A DNA stretch of 8,755 bases from Burkholderiales bacterium (GTDB taxonomy: Bacteria > Pseudomonadota > Gammaproteobacteria > Burkholderiales > Burkholderiaceae): the NCBI GenBank assembly GCA_903643055.1, contig CAHJWV010000662.1, positions 1 through 8,755 on the forward strand. Direction: 5' to 3'. The notes beneath the pieces are model-generated. The model ran no database searches, was not told the origin of the DNA, and was given only the letters and a program-made list of their open reading frames with translations. Of this stretch, positions 1 to 6,184 are shown one piece after another. Both the position numbers and the translations under genes were made by a program. Every line of letters begins with the position of its first letter. Position 1 is the stretch's first letter.

Positions 1-279
1 CGCAAGATGCGGCTGGCTTATCGCGATCAGCAGGGCGCGACCTCGGAGCGCGTCGTGTGGCCTTTCGCGTTGGTCTATTTCGAGGAGGCGAGGGTGCTCG
101 CGGCATGGTGCGAGTTGCGGGCCGACTTTCGCAGCTTCCGAGCCGACCGCGTGGTTCGCATCGAGCTGCTCGATGAGCACGCGCCGAAATCCGCAGAGGC
201 GATGTTGAGCGACTGGCGCCGAACGCTGCTGGCGAGCGGGCGCACGATCCTGCCAGAACCTGACAGTGCCCCCTTCTAA
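1..279 (+). CDS. WYL-domain (YafY-like) transcriptional regulator, C-terminal part
   Basis: The reading frame is open from the first base of the window and ends at TAA 277-279, so this is the last 92 codons of a longer gene. The residues RLAYRDQQG, then VVWPFALVYFEEARVLAAWCE, then FRSFRADRVVRIELLD match the second half of a WYL domain as found in YafY-type HTH-WYL regulators. In these proteins an N-terminal winged HTH binds DNA and the WYL domain senses a ligand, often a nucleic acid or small molecule. The HTH part lies upstream of the window. A VOC-family gene starts 31 bp downstream on the same strand, and WYL regulators often sit next to such genes, so the two may form one transcript. Family assignment is fairly secure; the ligand is unknown. 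Confidence 0.82.
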   Translation, partial: RKMRLAYRDQQGATSERVVWPFALVYFEEARVLAAWCELRADFRSFRADRVVRIELLDEHAPKSAEAMLSDWRRTLLASGRTILPEPDSAPF

Positions 280-310
280 GCTGGGGACTCGTTCGATAAC
301 GGGGATTCCC

Positions 311-720
311 ATGAAATTCGCTTCGGTCCGGCTTGTCACACTCGACGTCGAACGCCTTATCGCCTTCTACACACAGCTCTCGGGTGTCGATGCCGTTCAT
401 CTCGCCGATGGATTTGCGAGATTCGGCTTCCCGGCGCGACGCTTGCGATCAGTGCCGAGCATTTGATCCAACGCTTTAACGCAGGCGCTGCACAGGCCGC
501 AGCGAATCGATCGGCCATCCTCGAATTTGAAGTGGACGACGTGGCTCGCGTGCTGTCGTCGCTCGGTACGCTCGATACCCTCGGGAGTGCGGTGGAGGGG
601 GTGCAGGGGCCGACCGTCATGCCCTGGGGCAATCATTCGCTGTTGCTGCGCGACCCGGATGGGAGCCTCGTCAACGTATTTTCCCGCCCGGCTGTGGCGC
701 CCGTGAATCCGGCGCGCTGA
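311..720 (+). pseudogene. VOC/glyoxalase-fold protein, frameshifted
   Basis: Two reading frames together encode one VOC (glyoxalase/bleomycin-resistance fold) protein of about 136 residues. The first, from ATG 311, gives MKFASVRLVTLDVERLIAFY and continues to LADGFA, then loses similarity and stops at TGA 464-466. The second, entered at about 419, gives IRLPGATLAISAEHLIQRFN, then AILEFEVDDV and PWGNHSLLLRDPDGSLVNVF, ending at TGA 718-720. Inserting one G at about 418 (gcgag to gcggag) restores GFAEIRLPGATLAIS, the usual family pattern, so a single-base deletion is the simplest explanation. Both halves look well conserved, so the break is recent or a sequencing error. Enzymes of this fold include glyoxalases, dioxygenases and resistance proteins; the substrate cannot be told. 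It probably shares a transcript with the WYL regulator upstream. Confidence 0.8.
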
Positions 721-964
721 GCGGTAGCGATGCGGTGAAGGCAGGCGCTCGTCTCGGCGCGTGATGAAGCTCTGGTGCGAGGCTGAGTCATCGGCCGAGC
801 GATTTCTCGTTATTGCGGAAATCGTGCTGAACGACCTTGCGAAGCGCCGTGCATGCGAGCCAGGCGTTCCACCGGCGCTTCAGGCGCTGGAGTGGCCGGT
901 GGATCGCTTGCGTAACGCGCGCGGCCAAGCCGAGCGGCTTGGCGCGATGGGCTGGCCCGGGCCG
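721..964. other. No recognisable gene; one doubtful ORF
   Basis: I see no recognisable protein family here. A plus-strand ORF runs from GTG 761 (or ATG 764) to 1105 and gives a plausible amphipathic stretch (ERFLVIAEIVLNDLAKRR) in its first third. It has no clear ribosome binding site, runs through a perfect inverted repeat at 924-943 and overlaps the better-supported minus-strand small gene at 965-1114. I therefore do not call it as a gene. Confidence 0.4.
924..943. repeat. Perfect 9-bp inverted repeat, possible hairpin terminator
   Basis: GCCAAGCCG and CGGCTTGGC flank a 2-base centre (AG), giving a very stable GC-rich hairpin on either strand. It lies 21 bp past the stop codon of the minus-strand small basic ORF (965-1114), where a terminator would be expected. 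No T-run follows on either strand, so intrinsic termination is uncertain; RNA 3'-end protection is another possibility. A separate 10-bp palindrome, GGCCCGGGCC, lies at 954-963. Confidence 0.5.
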
Positions 965-1114
965 TCAGGACGCCGCTGGCGTCGAGGTGGGCGTGATCAC
1001 CTTCGGCGGCTGGGTGCCGTCAGACTTGCGGCGCTTTCTGCCGCTTGCCGTCTTTCTGACTTGCTTGGCAGAAATGGTTCTCTTGCCGACGCGTTTCTTC
1101 TTTGACAGTGCCAT
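965..1114 (-). CDS. Small, highly basic hypothetical protein (49 aa)
   Basis: ATG 1114-1112 on the minus strand is preceded by AAAGGATCGAG, a good ribosome binding site, and the frame ends at TGA 967-965. The product begins MALSKKKRVGKRTISAKQVR. Of its first 30 residues 14 are Lys or Arg; the last 19 (from about residue 31) are a Pro/Thr/Ser-rich tail ending TPAAS. There is no membrane segment or signal peptide. Such composition suggests nucleic-acid binding, as in small histone-like or ribosome-associated proteins, but I recognise no family. The frame is open further upstream, but that part overlaps the LysR fragment and has no better start. It lies downstream of the LysR remnant on the same strand, with a strong hairpin after its stop. 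Length and lack of known relatives keep confidence moderate. Confidence 0.5.
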   Translation of the reverse strand: MALSKKKRVGKRTISAKQVRKTASGRKRRKSDGTQPPKVITPTSTPAAS

Positions 1115-1265
1115 CTCGATCCTTTGGAGTGAATGAATAAGGACGCCGAGGATACATGCGGCGCGGGACCAGGCTTGTTCCCGATCGCTGCTGGCGCCAC
1201 CCGCGCGAGGCTTGTCGATAACAAGACCGGTGCCAAGCGCTGACGATGCGCCGCTGTCCGGCGCT

Positions 1266-1578
1266 TCAGCCAACCGCGAGCAGCGTGCACGCCCAGTCGA
1301 CGAACACCCGCACCTTGGTGCTGTAGCGGCGGCTCGGCGGGTACACCACATACACCAGCTGTGGGTCAGGCCGCCAGCGCGTGAGGACCGCCATCAGCCG
1401 GCCCGCATCGATCGCCTCGCGTGCTATGAAGTCGAGCGTGTTGATGAGACCGAGGCCGTTGAGTGCCGTCGCGAGGTGGGCGATGCTCTCGCTGACCAAC
1501 ACACCGTGATGCACGCCTTCCAGCGTCAGGCGCTCCTCGCCGCGCCGGAATCGAAGCGGCTGCGTCAGCCCCGTGCTG
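1266..1578 (-). pseudogene. LysR-type regulator, C-terminal fragment
   Basis: The minus-strand frame ending at TGA 1268-1266 reads TGLTQPLRFRRGEERLTLEG, then VLVSESIAHLATALNGLGLI, then AGRLMAVLTRWRPDPQLVYV and KVRVFVDW. This is the second half of a LysR substrate-binding domain, the type that controls neighbouring oxidoreductase genes. About 100 residues remain of the usual 300. The N-terminal winged HTH and the first half of the effector domain are missing. Similarity stops at about 1575-1582, exactly where a plus-strand SDR fragment begins. GTG 1514 gives an open 82-codon frame but is not a real start, since homology continues upstream of it. Without the HTH the protein could not act as a regulator. 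Deletion rather than slow decay is likely because the remaining part is well preserved. Confidence 0.82.
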
Positions 1579-1579
1579 G

Positions 1580-1948
1580 ACGAGCGCGATCGTCATCACC
1601 GGCTCGGTGGCGTCGATCAAGGGCTCGCCCGCGTTCGGCATCTATGCGGCGACGAAGGCGGCGCTGCGCTCGTTTGCACGCAGCTTCGCGAGCGATTTGA
1701 AGGGACGCGGCATTCGGATCCACGTCGTCGCTCCGGGCGTCTTCGTGACACCGGGCTACAAGAACGAGTTGAAGCTGTCCGAAGAGCAGATCGAGGGCAT
1801 CTGCCGGATGGTTGCCGATCAGGCCCCGCTCGGTCGCGTCGGCGAAGTCGATGAGGTCGCCAAGGCGGTTTCGTTCCTGGCATCGGACGACGCGAGCTAC
1901 ATCACCGGCATCGAGCTGTTCGTCAACGGTGGCATGGCGCAGGTTTGA
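1580..1948 (+). pseudogene. Short-chain dehydrogenase/reductase, C-terminal fragment
   Basis: The frame reads TSAIVITGSVASIKGSPAFG, then IYAATKAALRSFARSFASDL, then GRGIRIHVVAPGVFVTP and a C-terminal ASYITGIELFVNGGMAQV, ending at TGA 1946-1948. This is the second half of a classical SDR (about 245 residues when whole). The catalytic Ser (1604-1606), Tyr (1643-1645) and Lys (1655-1657) of the S-Y-x3-K set are present. The N-terminal Rossmann half with the TGxxxGxG cofactor motif is absent, so the fragment cannot bind NAD(P) normally. GTG 1607 opens a 113-codon frame, but homology begins upstream of it at 1580, directly at the end of the LysR fragment. Divergent LysR-SDR pairs are common, and this looks like one whose facing 5' ends were deleted together. 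Confidence 0.85.
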
Positions 1949-1972
1949 TCGGGCGGCTTCTGCCGAGCGATC
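1947..1972. repeat. Imperfect hairpin at the SDR stop codon
   Basis: GATCG (1947-1951) pairs with CGATC (1968-1972) and CGGC (1954-1957) with GCCG (1962-1965), with a TTCT loop and a 2x2 internal mismatch. It begins inside the SDR stop codon and could be a weak terminator remnant. A G-run rather than a T-run follows, so function is doubtful. Confidence 0.35.
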
Positions 1973-1982
1973 GGGGGGCCGG

Positions 1983-2105
1983 CAGGCGCTTGAAGGTGGC
2001 GTTCTTGTTGCCGAAGGCGGGGAGGACGGTGTATGGAAACTCCGCCGCGTCAAAAGGCTGGCGTGCCAGCTCTGAAACAGCTGGGTCGATTTCTACTGCG
2101 TTCAC
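1983..2105 (-). pseudogene. N-terminal stub of an MmeI/YeeA-like restriction-methyltransferase
   Basis: From GTG 2105-2103 the minus strand reads VNAVEIDPAVSELARQPFDA, then AEFPYTVLPAFGNKNATFKRL. This matches the way large class I SAM-dependent DNA methyltransferases of the MmeI/YeeA (type IIL, type IIG-like) group begin: NAVEI, then QPFDxAEFP, then AFGNKxxTxKRL. Whole proteins are about 900 residues; here the similarity ends after 41 residues at about 1983, and the rest (nuclease, methylase and specificity domains) is missing. The frame stays open further left, but only as a shadow across the SDR gene. The stub lies 97 bp downstream of the toxin gene on the same strand, consistent with a former defence cluster. 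The family call rests on remembered sequence patterns in a short stretch, so a database search is needed to settle it. Confidence 0.65.
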
Positions 2106-2202
2106 GGGCTGACCCAATCCAGACGCCGCCCTTGCGGAACGAGCGTGGCTATCCCCGCGACAAAAATGTACGGTGGCGAACTCCGCAGGGACTTGCGCAC
2201 GC

Positions 2203-2625
2203 TCACGCTGGAGCCCAGGGGTTGATGACGGTGACGCCGGCCGCCTCGAACGGGCGGGAATTTCGGGTCGCAACAGCGAAGCCATTGGCCGCCGCGATCG
2301 CGGCGATGTAGCCATCGGTGGTGGCAACGGCCAAGCCAGCACCGCGTGCCTTTGCCATCAGCGCTGCATAGGCGTGGGTGGAGGTCAAGTCAAAGGGCAG
2401 CACGCGGCCGGCGAACAAGGGCAGCACGCGCTTCTCGAAGTTTTCTTGCAGTCCTGTGCGCCGCTTGCCGGCTGGCAGTAGCGCGACACCCGCCCGCAAC
2501 TCCGCCACCGTGATGGCGGAAAGGAACAAGGTCTCCATCGCCTGGGCGTCGATCCACTCGATCACGCGCGGCTCCGGGGCCGGGCTTAGCGGCTCCGACA
2601 TCACATTGGTGTCGAGCAGGATCAT
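2203..2625 (-). CDS. PIN-domain toxin, FitB/VapC family
   Basis: This 140-residue protein is a PIN-domain ribonuclease, the toxin of a type II toxin-antitoxin pair. PIN toxins cut RNA (often tRNA or rRNA) in the cytoplasm using Mg2+ held by acidic residues. MILLDTNVMSEPLSP carries the first Asp (D5), AELRAGV the Glu (E42), and TTDGYIAAIA the third acid (D104). The end, ATRNSRPFEAAGVTVINPW, is the typical FitB C-terminus; the Asp often found just before Phe there (RDF) is Pro in this protein. Length equals that of the family, so it appears intact. Its ATG (2625-2623) overlaps the antitoxin stop in an ATGA, which implies translational coupling. The stop is TGA 2205-2203. The Pro change may not matter, since the other acids are kept. 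Target RNA is unknown. Confidence 0.92.
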   Translation of the reverse strand: MILLDTNVMSEPLSPAPEPRVIEWIDAQAMETLFLSAITVAELRAGVALLPAGKRRTGLQENFEKRVLPLFAGRVLPFDLTSTHAYAALMAKARGAGLAVATTDGYIAAIAAANGFAVATRNSRPFEAAGVTVINPWAPA

Positions 2626-2876
2626 TCGAAGCTCACCGGACGCGAAGGCGTTTTGTTGCGCACCTGCTCGAACACCGCAAATTCTTCATCACTCGGCTTG
2701 GCTTGGCGGCCCATGTCGGCCAAGAGTGAGCCCAGTTTCACGCGCCCTTTGGGACTGATCGCGGATTCCAGGATTTCGCGTACATCAGCCTCCATGCTGT
2801 GTCCATGCTGGGCAGCACGCACGCGCAAAGCACGGTGCACTTCGTCGAAAAGGTTGCGAACTGTCAGCATGGCCAT
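2622..2876 (-). CDS. Ribbon-helix-helix antitoxin, FitA/VapB family
   Basis: The 84-residue product starts MAMLTVRNLFDEVHRALRVR and continues AAQHGHSMEADVREILESAI, the ribbon-helix-helix DNA-binding domain of FitA-like antitoxins. The N-terminal beta strand (LTVRNL) contacts DNA; the C-terminal tail (about residues 45-84, ending RPVSFE) would wrap around the PIN toxin and block its active site. ATG 2876 is chosen because GGAGG at 2887-2883 sits 6 bases upstream; an internal ATG at 2870 would have a 12-base spacing. The frame is open upstream to 2924, but that part runs through the repeats in the promoter region and is not coding. The stop overlaps the toxin start. Such pairs normally repress their own promoter as a complex, and repeated TGCAT elements just upstream are candidate operators. 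Confidence 0.92.
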   Translation of the reverse strand: MAMLTVRNLFDEVHRALRVRAAQHGHSMEADVREILESAISPKGRVKLGSLLADMGRQAKPSDEEFAVFEQVRNKTPSRPVSFE

Positions 2877-2890
2877 GGCAAACCTCCAGA

Positions 2891-2938
2891 GTGCATTCGA
2901 TGCATGCAACGTACAACATTGCATTCAAACTTTGCATC
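2891..2938 (-). promoter_or_regulatory. Putative operator/promoter region of the toxin-antitoxin pair
   Basis: The 48 bp upstream of the antitoxin ribosome binding site hold a cluster of TGCAT elements. TGCATTC occurs at 2892-2898 and again at 2920-2926 (28 bp apart), TGCATGCA is a perfect 8-bp palindrome at 2901-2908, and ATGCAA (2904-2909) pairs with TTGCAT (2919-2924) as an inverted repeat with a 9-bp spacer. A further TTTGCATC lies at 2931-2938. Antitoxin-toxin complexes of this family bind inverted repeats in their own promoter, so this is the likely site. I cannot identify convincing -35 and -10 boxes. Confidence 0.5.
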
Positions 2939-3104
2939 TCCGCTGTCCTGGTAGCCCGAACCGCACGGTTGTGCCGCACCGCCCATGCGCCCGCTCCCCG
3001 TGAACGCGGCGCTCCGCAAGATGCGCTTGGATTTTCGGGAACGCCGGTCCACGGCAAAGCCATCGCCGCACCAACACCCACGACCTTCTCGCTACACCTT
3101 CCCG

Positions 3105-3746
3105 TTAGCTCGCTCTGAACACCGCCAATTGATCCGCAAAGGCCCGTTGATAAGCCGGTCGGGCTTGGCCGCGGGCGATGTAGGCGCCGAGCTTCGGATA
3201 CCGCTTTAGCAGTTCGGAGCTGTTCAAGCGGCGCAACACCGTCACCATCAGCAGGTCGCCGGCGCTGAAGGCGCCGTCCAGCCAGTCGGCCTCGCCGAGC
3301 CGGTGGGCGAGTTCGGTGAGGCGCACGCACACGCGCTCATCGAGTGACGGCAGGCGCTCGGCATGCCAGGGTTTGTCGTGCTCGAAGAGCACCGCCATCG
3401 AGCGCTCGACGATCGGCGGCTCGACGGTGTTCAGCGCCGCAAACATCCATGTGATCGCGCGGGCGCGGGCCTTCTCATCGTCGGGCAGCAGCCCTGCATG
3501 GCGCTGCGCGAGATGAAGCACGATCGCGCCCGATTCGAACAAGGTGAGCTCGCCGTCTTCGTAGGTCGGGATCTGGCCGAACGGATTTAGCTTGCGGTGC
3601 GCGGGCTGCTTCAGCGCGGTGAACGACAGCAGCCGAACGTCATAAGACTGGCCGATTTCTTCCAGCGCCCAACGAACGCGCATGTCACGTGCCAGCCCTT
3701 GACCGCGGTCGGGCGAGTGTTCAAAAGCGGTGAGGGTCGGGTTCAT
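3105..3746 (-). CDS. Glutathione S-transferase family protein
   Basis: The 213-residue protein has the two-domain layout of cytosolic glutathione S-transferases. Residues 1-80 form the thioredoxin-like domain: after ALEEIGQSYDVRLLSF comes KLNPFGQIPTYEDGELTLFE, with the cis-proline of the IP motif and the glutathione-binding ESGAI. The rest is the all-helical domain, including the N-capping motif in FSAGDLLMVTVLRR. Members conjugate glutathione to electrophiles or act as reductases or isomerases in the cytoplasm; the substrate here cannot be told. The catalytic Ser/Cys/Tyr near the N-terminus is not obvious; S11 in EHSPDRG is a candidate. ATG 3746 has AGGAG at 3758-3754, 7 bases upstream, and the stop is TAA 3107-3105. 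Length is normal. It is divergent from the glycogen operon, sharing a 344-bp upstream region, and no functional link to it is evident. Confidence 0.92.
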   Translation of the reverse strand: MNPTLTAFEHSPDRGQGLARDMRVRWALEEIGQSYDVRLLSFTALKQPAHRKLNPFGQIPTYEDGELTLFESGAIVLHLAQRHAGLLPDDEKARARAITWMFAALNTVEPPIVERSMAVLFEHDKPWHAERLPSLDERVCVRLTELAHRLGEADWLDGAFSAGDLLMVTVLRRLNSSELLKRYPKLGAYIARGQARPAYQRAFADQLAVFRAS

Positions 3747-4090
3747 TGGCGTGCTCCTTGGTTGGACACCAATCTATCGCGACTCGCCTGTGCAGGGCCC
3801 GATCGCCCTGATCTTGACGCTGATGTGCGAGAGGCCGATCGCCCGCCGTTCGGTGCGCCGGAAACGCTGTTGCAGTGCAACACGGGTGTTCGTCCTACGT
3901 GACGTTCAAAAACTGTCCCACGTGTGTGCGTACTGCGGTCTCCGATGATTGCTTAGCTCCTTCAGGACCCTGCGTCTTAACGCCATGGCTGCTGAGAGGG
4001 GTGTTGGGTTTCCCGGCGTTCCAGGGCCTTGTGGGTCAGGCCTCTGCGATGTCTCAGTGTTCAGTCAGCTCTCAAAGGATGTCCGTGGCC
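3747..4090. promoter_or_regulatory. Divergent intergenic region between the GST gene and the glycogen operon
   Basis: This 344-bp stretch should hold the promoters of both the minus-strand GST gene and plus-strand glgB. It contains the GST ribosome binding site (3754-3758), a direct repeat CCGATCGCCC at 3799-3808 and 3835-3844, a 15-bp palindrome at 3868-3882, and the glgB ribosome binding site AAAGGA at 4074-4079. The glgB frame is open back to ATG 3875, but this upstream part is Cys-rich and unlike GlgB, so I treat it as non-coding. I find no convincing sigma-70 boxes. Confidence 0.55.
3868..3882. promoter_or_regulatory. 15-bp perfect palindrome, candidate operator
   Basis: TGTTGCA and TGCAACA flank one central G. 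It lies 208 bp upstream of the chosen glgB start and 121 bp upstream of the GST start, so it could serve either gene. A short palindrome with arms of this length is typical of a dimeric repressor site. The TGCA-rich pattern recalls sites of the polyhydroxybutyrate regulator PhaR in betaproteobacteria, but this likeness is from memory and unproven. Confidence 0.45.
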
Positions 4091-6184
4091 ATGAAGCCCA
4101 TGCGCTTGTCTGCTTTTGCTCCTGCGCAATCCACAGGGATTGCGCCGTTTGCTCCGGTCGCCAAGGCGCCGAGCGATCGCGTGCCGACCGGCCTGGGCGA
4201 GCAGGATCTTTATCTGTTGTCCGAGGGCACGCATGCCCGCTTGTTCGACAAGTTCGGCTGCCACTTCCGCGCCGAGGGCGGGGCCGATTTCAGGGTCTGG
4301 GCACCGAATGCGCGCTCGGTCTCGGTGATCGGTGACTGGAACGGCTGGGACGCCGGCGCGCACCCGTTGACGCGGCAGGAAGGGCAAGGCATCTGGCAGG
4401 GCTTCGTGCCCACGGCCGAGCATGGCCAGCGCTACAAGTACCACGTGATCGGTGCCGGCGGGCAGGCGGTCGACAAGGCCGACCCGTATGCCCATCTGGC
4501 CGAAGAACCTTCGGCCACCGCGTCGCGCGCCTGGAACCTCGATTACGCATGGGGCGATGCCGACTGGATGCGCGATCGCGCACAGCGCAATGCATTGAGC
4601 GCCCCGATCTCGGTCTATGAAGTGCACTTCGGCTCATGGCGCCGCCACGACGACGGCGAGCCTTTGTCTTATCGCGAGCTGGCCCCTGCCTTGGGCGACT
4701 ATGTGTCGCAGATGGGCTTCACCCATGTGGAGCTGATGCCGATCACCGAGCACCCGTTCTATGGCTCGTGGGGCTACCTGACCACCGGCTACTTCGCGCC
4801 GACCTCGCGCTACGGCACGCCGCAAGACTTCATGTACCTCGTGGATCACCTGCATCAGCGCGGCATCGGCGTGTTGCTCGATTGGGTGCCCTCGCACTTT
4901 CCGACCGATGAGCATGGCCTGCAGTATTTCGATGGCACTCATCTGTATGAGCATGCCGACCCGCGCCAGGGCTTTCACCCGGACTGGAAGTCGAGCATCT
5001 TCAACTACGGCCGTGGCGAGGTGCGCAGCTTCCTGATTTCATCGGCGCTGTTTTGGCTTGAGAAGTACCACCTCGATGGTTTGCGTGTCGATGCCGTTGC
5101 GTCGATGCTTTATCTCGACTACGGCCGCAAGGACGGCGAGTGGATTCCGAATGCGAAGGGCGGCAAGGAAAACCTCGAAGCCATCTCGTTCCTGCAGGCG
5201 CTGAACGAAGCGGTGTACCGCGAGCACCCCGACGTGATGATGGTTGCCGAAGAGTCGACCGCGTGGCCGCAGGTCTCGCGCCCAACCGGCGGCGGCGGCC
5301 TGGGCTTCGGCATGAAATGGAACATGGGCTGGATGCACGACACCTTGTCGTTCCTGCAGGCCGACCCGGTTCATCGCAAGTACCACCTGGGCCAGCTGAC
5401 CTTCTCGCTGGTCTATGCCTTCAGCGAAAACTTCATGCTGCCGCTGTCGCATGACGAGGTCGTGCACGGCAAGGGCTCGTTGATCAGCCGCATGCCGGGC
5501 GACCCCTGGCAGCAGTTCGCCAACCTGCGCCTGCTGTATGCGCTGATGTGGACGCACCCCGGCAAGAAGCTGCTGTTCATGGGCAGCGAATTTGCGCAGC
5601 GCCATGAATGGACGCATGAAGGCCAGCTCGATTGGGCGATGGCGCAGCAGCCTGAGCACCACGGCATCCAGCGCCTGGTTCAAGACCTGAACCGCCTGTA
5701 TCGGCAAGAGCGCGCGCTGCACGAAGTCGACTTCTCGGCCGAAGGCTTCGAGTGGATCGACGCGCAAGACGCCACCAACACCGTCATTGCCTACATGCGC
5801 TACGGCGCATCGGGCCAGGAGCCGCTGCTGGTGGTCGTCAACCTGACGCCGATCCCGCGTCAGCACTACCGCATCGGCGTGCCACGCGCAGGCCACTGGC
5901 GCGAAGTGCTGAACACCGATGTGAAGGACTACGGCGGCAGCGGCTGGGGCAACCTCGGCGGCCTCAGTACGGCAGCGATCGGCGCCCATGGCCGCGCGCA
6001 AAGCCTGGAGCTGACCTTGCCGCCGCTGTCGGTGCTGATCTTCAAACACGACGACCCGACCCAGCGGTCCAAGCCCGCGCTGCAGAGCGTCGATGGCCCG
6101 AGCTCGCACGGCACCGCTTCCGAACCGCTTCAAGAACCCACCTCATCCAACCTGAACACTCGCCCCGAAGGAGAAAAGAAATGA
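4091..6184 (+). CDS. glgB: 1,4-alpha-glucan branching enzyme GlgB
   Basis: GlgB cuts alpha-1,4-glucan chains and rejoins them as alpha-1,6 branches during glycogen synthesis in the cytoplasm. From ATG 4091 it has 697 residues. After about 37 divergent residues come the N2/CBM48 domain ([38 protein letters not shown]), the GH13 barrel and the C-terminal beta domain ([19 protein letters not shown]). Catalytic residues fit E. coli spacing: nucleophile D334 (LRVDAVAS), acid/base E387 (VAEEST) and transition-state D455 ([10 protein letters not shown]). The N1 domain of E. coli GlgB is absent, as in many shorter GlgBs. A hydrophilic tail of about 40 residues follows the last beta domain. ATG 4091 has AAAGGA 11 bases upstream; ATG 4079 overlaps that site, and ATG 4049 and 4100 are alternatives. 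It heads the glg operon and its stop overlaps the glgC start. Confidence 0.97.
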   Translation: MKPMRLSAFAPAQSTGIAPFAPVAKAPSDRVPTGLGEQDLYLLSEGTHARLFDKFGCHFRAEGGADFRVWAPNARSVSVIGDWNGWDAGAHPLTRQEGQGIWQGFVPTAEHGQRYKYHVIGAGGQAVDKADPYAHLAEEPSATASRAWNLDYAWGDADWMRDRAQRNALSAPISVYEVHFGSWRRHDDGEPLSYRELAPALGDYVSQMGFTHVELMPITEHPFYGSWGYLTTGYFAPTSRYGTPQDFMYLVDHLHQRGIGVLLDWVPSHFPTDEHGLQYFDGTHLYEHADPRQGFHPDWKSSIFNYGRGEVRSFLISSALFWLEKYHLDGLRVDAVASMLYLDYGRKDGEWIPNAKGGKENLEAISFLQALNEAVYREHPDVMMVAEESTAWPQVSRPTGGGGLGFGMKWNMGWMHDTLSFLQADPVHRKYHLGQLTFSLVYAFSENFMLPLSHDEVVHGKGSLISRMPGDPWQQFANLRLLYALMWTHPGKKLLFMGSEFAQRHEWTHEGQLDWAMAQQPEHHGIQRLVQDLNRLYRQERALHEVDFSAEGFEWIDAQDATNTVIAYMRYGASGQEPLLVVVNLTPIPRQHYRIGVPRAGHWREVLNTDVKDYGGSGWGNLGGLSTAAIGAHGRAQSLELTLPPLSVLIFKHDDPTQRSKPALQSVDGPSSHGTASEPLQEPTSSNLNTRPEGEKK

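Noticed and set aside
761..1105. Plus-strand ORF of 114 codons
   Set aside because: No recognisable family or ribosome binding site; it crosses a perfect hairpin and overlaps a better-supported minus-strand small gene.
1211..1225. Short inverted repeat CTTGT-CGATA-ACAAG downstream of the LysR fragment
   Set aside because: Five-base arms are expected by chance at this length, there is no T-run and no paired site nearby.
1366..1641. Minus-strand ORF of 91 codons across the LysR/SDR junction
   Set aside because: It reads the LysR fragment in the wrong frame and the SDR fragment antisense; it is a by-product of the fusion.
2785..3330. Minus-strand ORF of 181 codons between the GST and antitoxin genes
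   Set aside because: It overlaps the 3' end of the GST gene and the 5' end of the antitoxin gene in another frame and has no recognisable motifs.
3870..3898. TTGCAG (3870-3875) with TCCTAC 17 bp downstream as a sigma-70 promoter for glgB
   Set aside because: The -10 match is only two of six positions, and the -35 candidate is part of the palindrome, so it does not stand as a promoter call.
5039..6133. Long minus-strand ORF (364 codons) opposite glgB
   Set aside because: It is antisense to a clear GlgB catalytic domain, shows no family motifs and is rich in Arg, Gln, His and Ala, as expected from reading GC-rich codons backwards.
5752..6180. Upstream in-frame extension of glgC inside glgB
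   Set aside because: The Arg-rich translation is not GlgC-like, while ATG 6181 has an ideal ribosome binding site and the expected family N-terminus.
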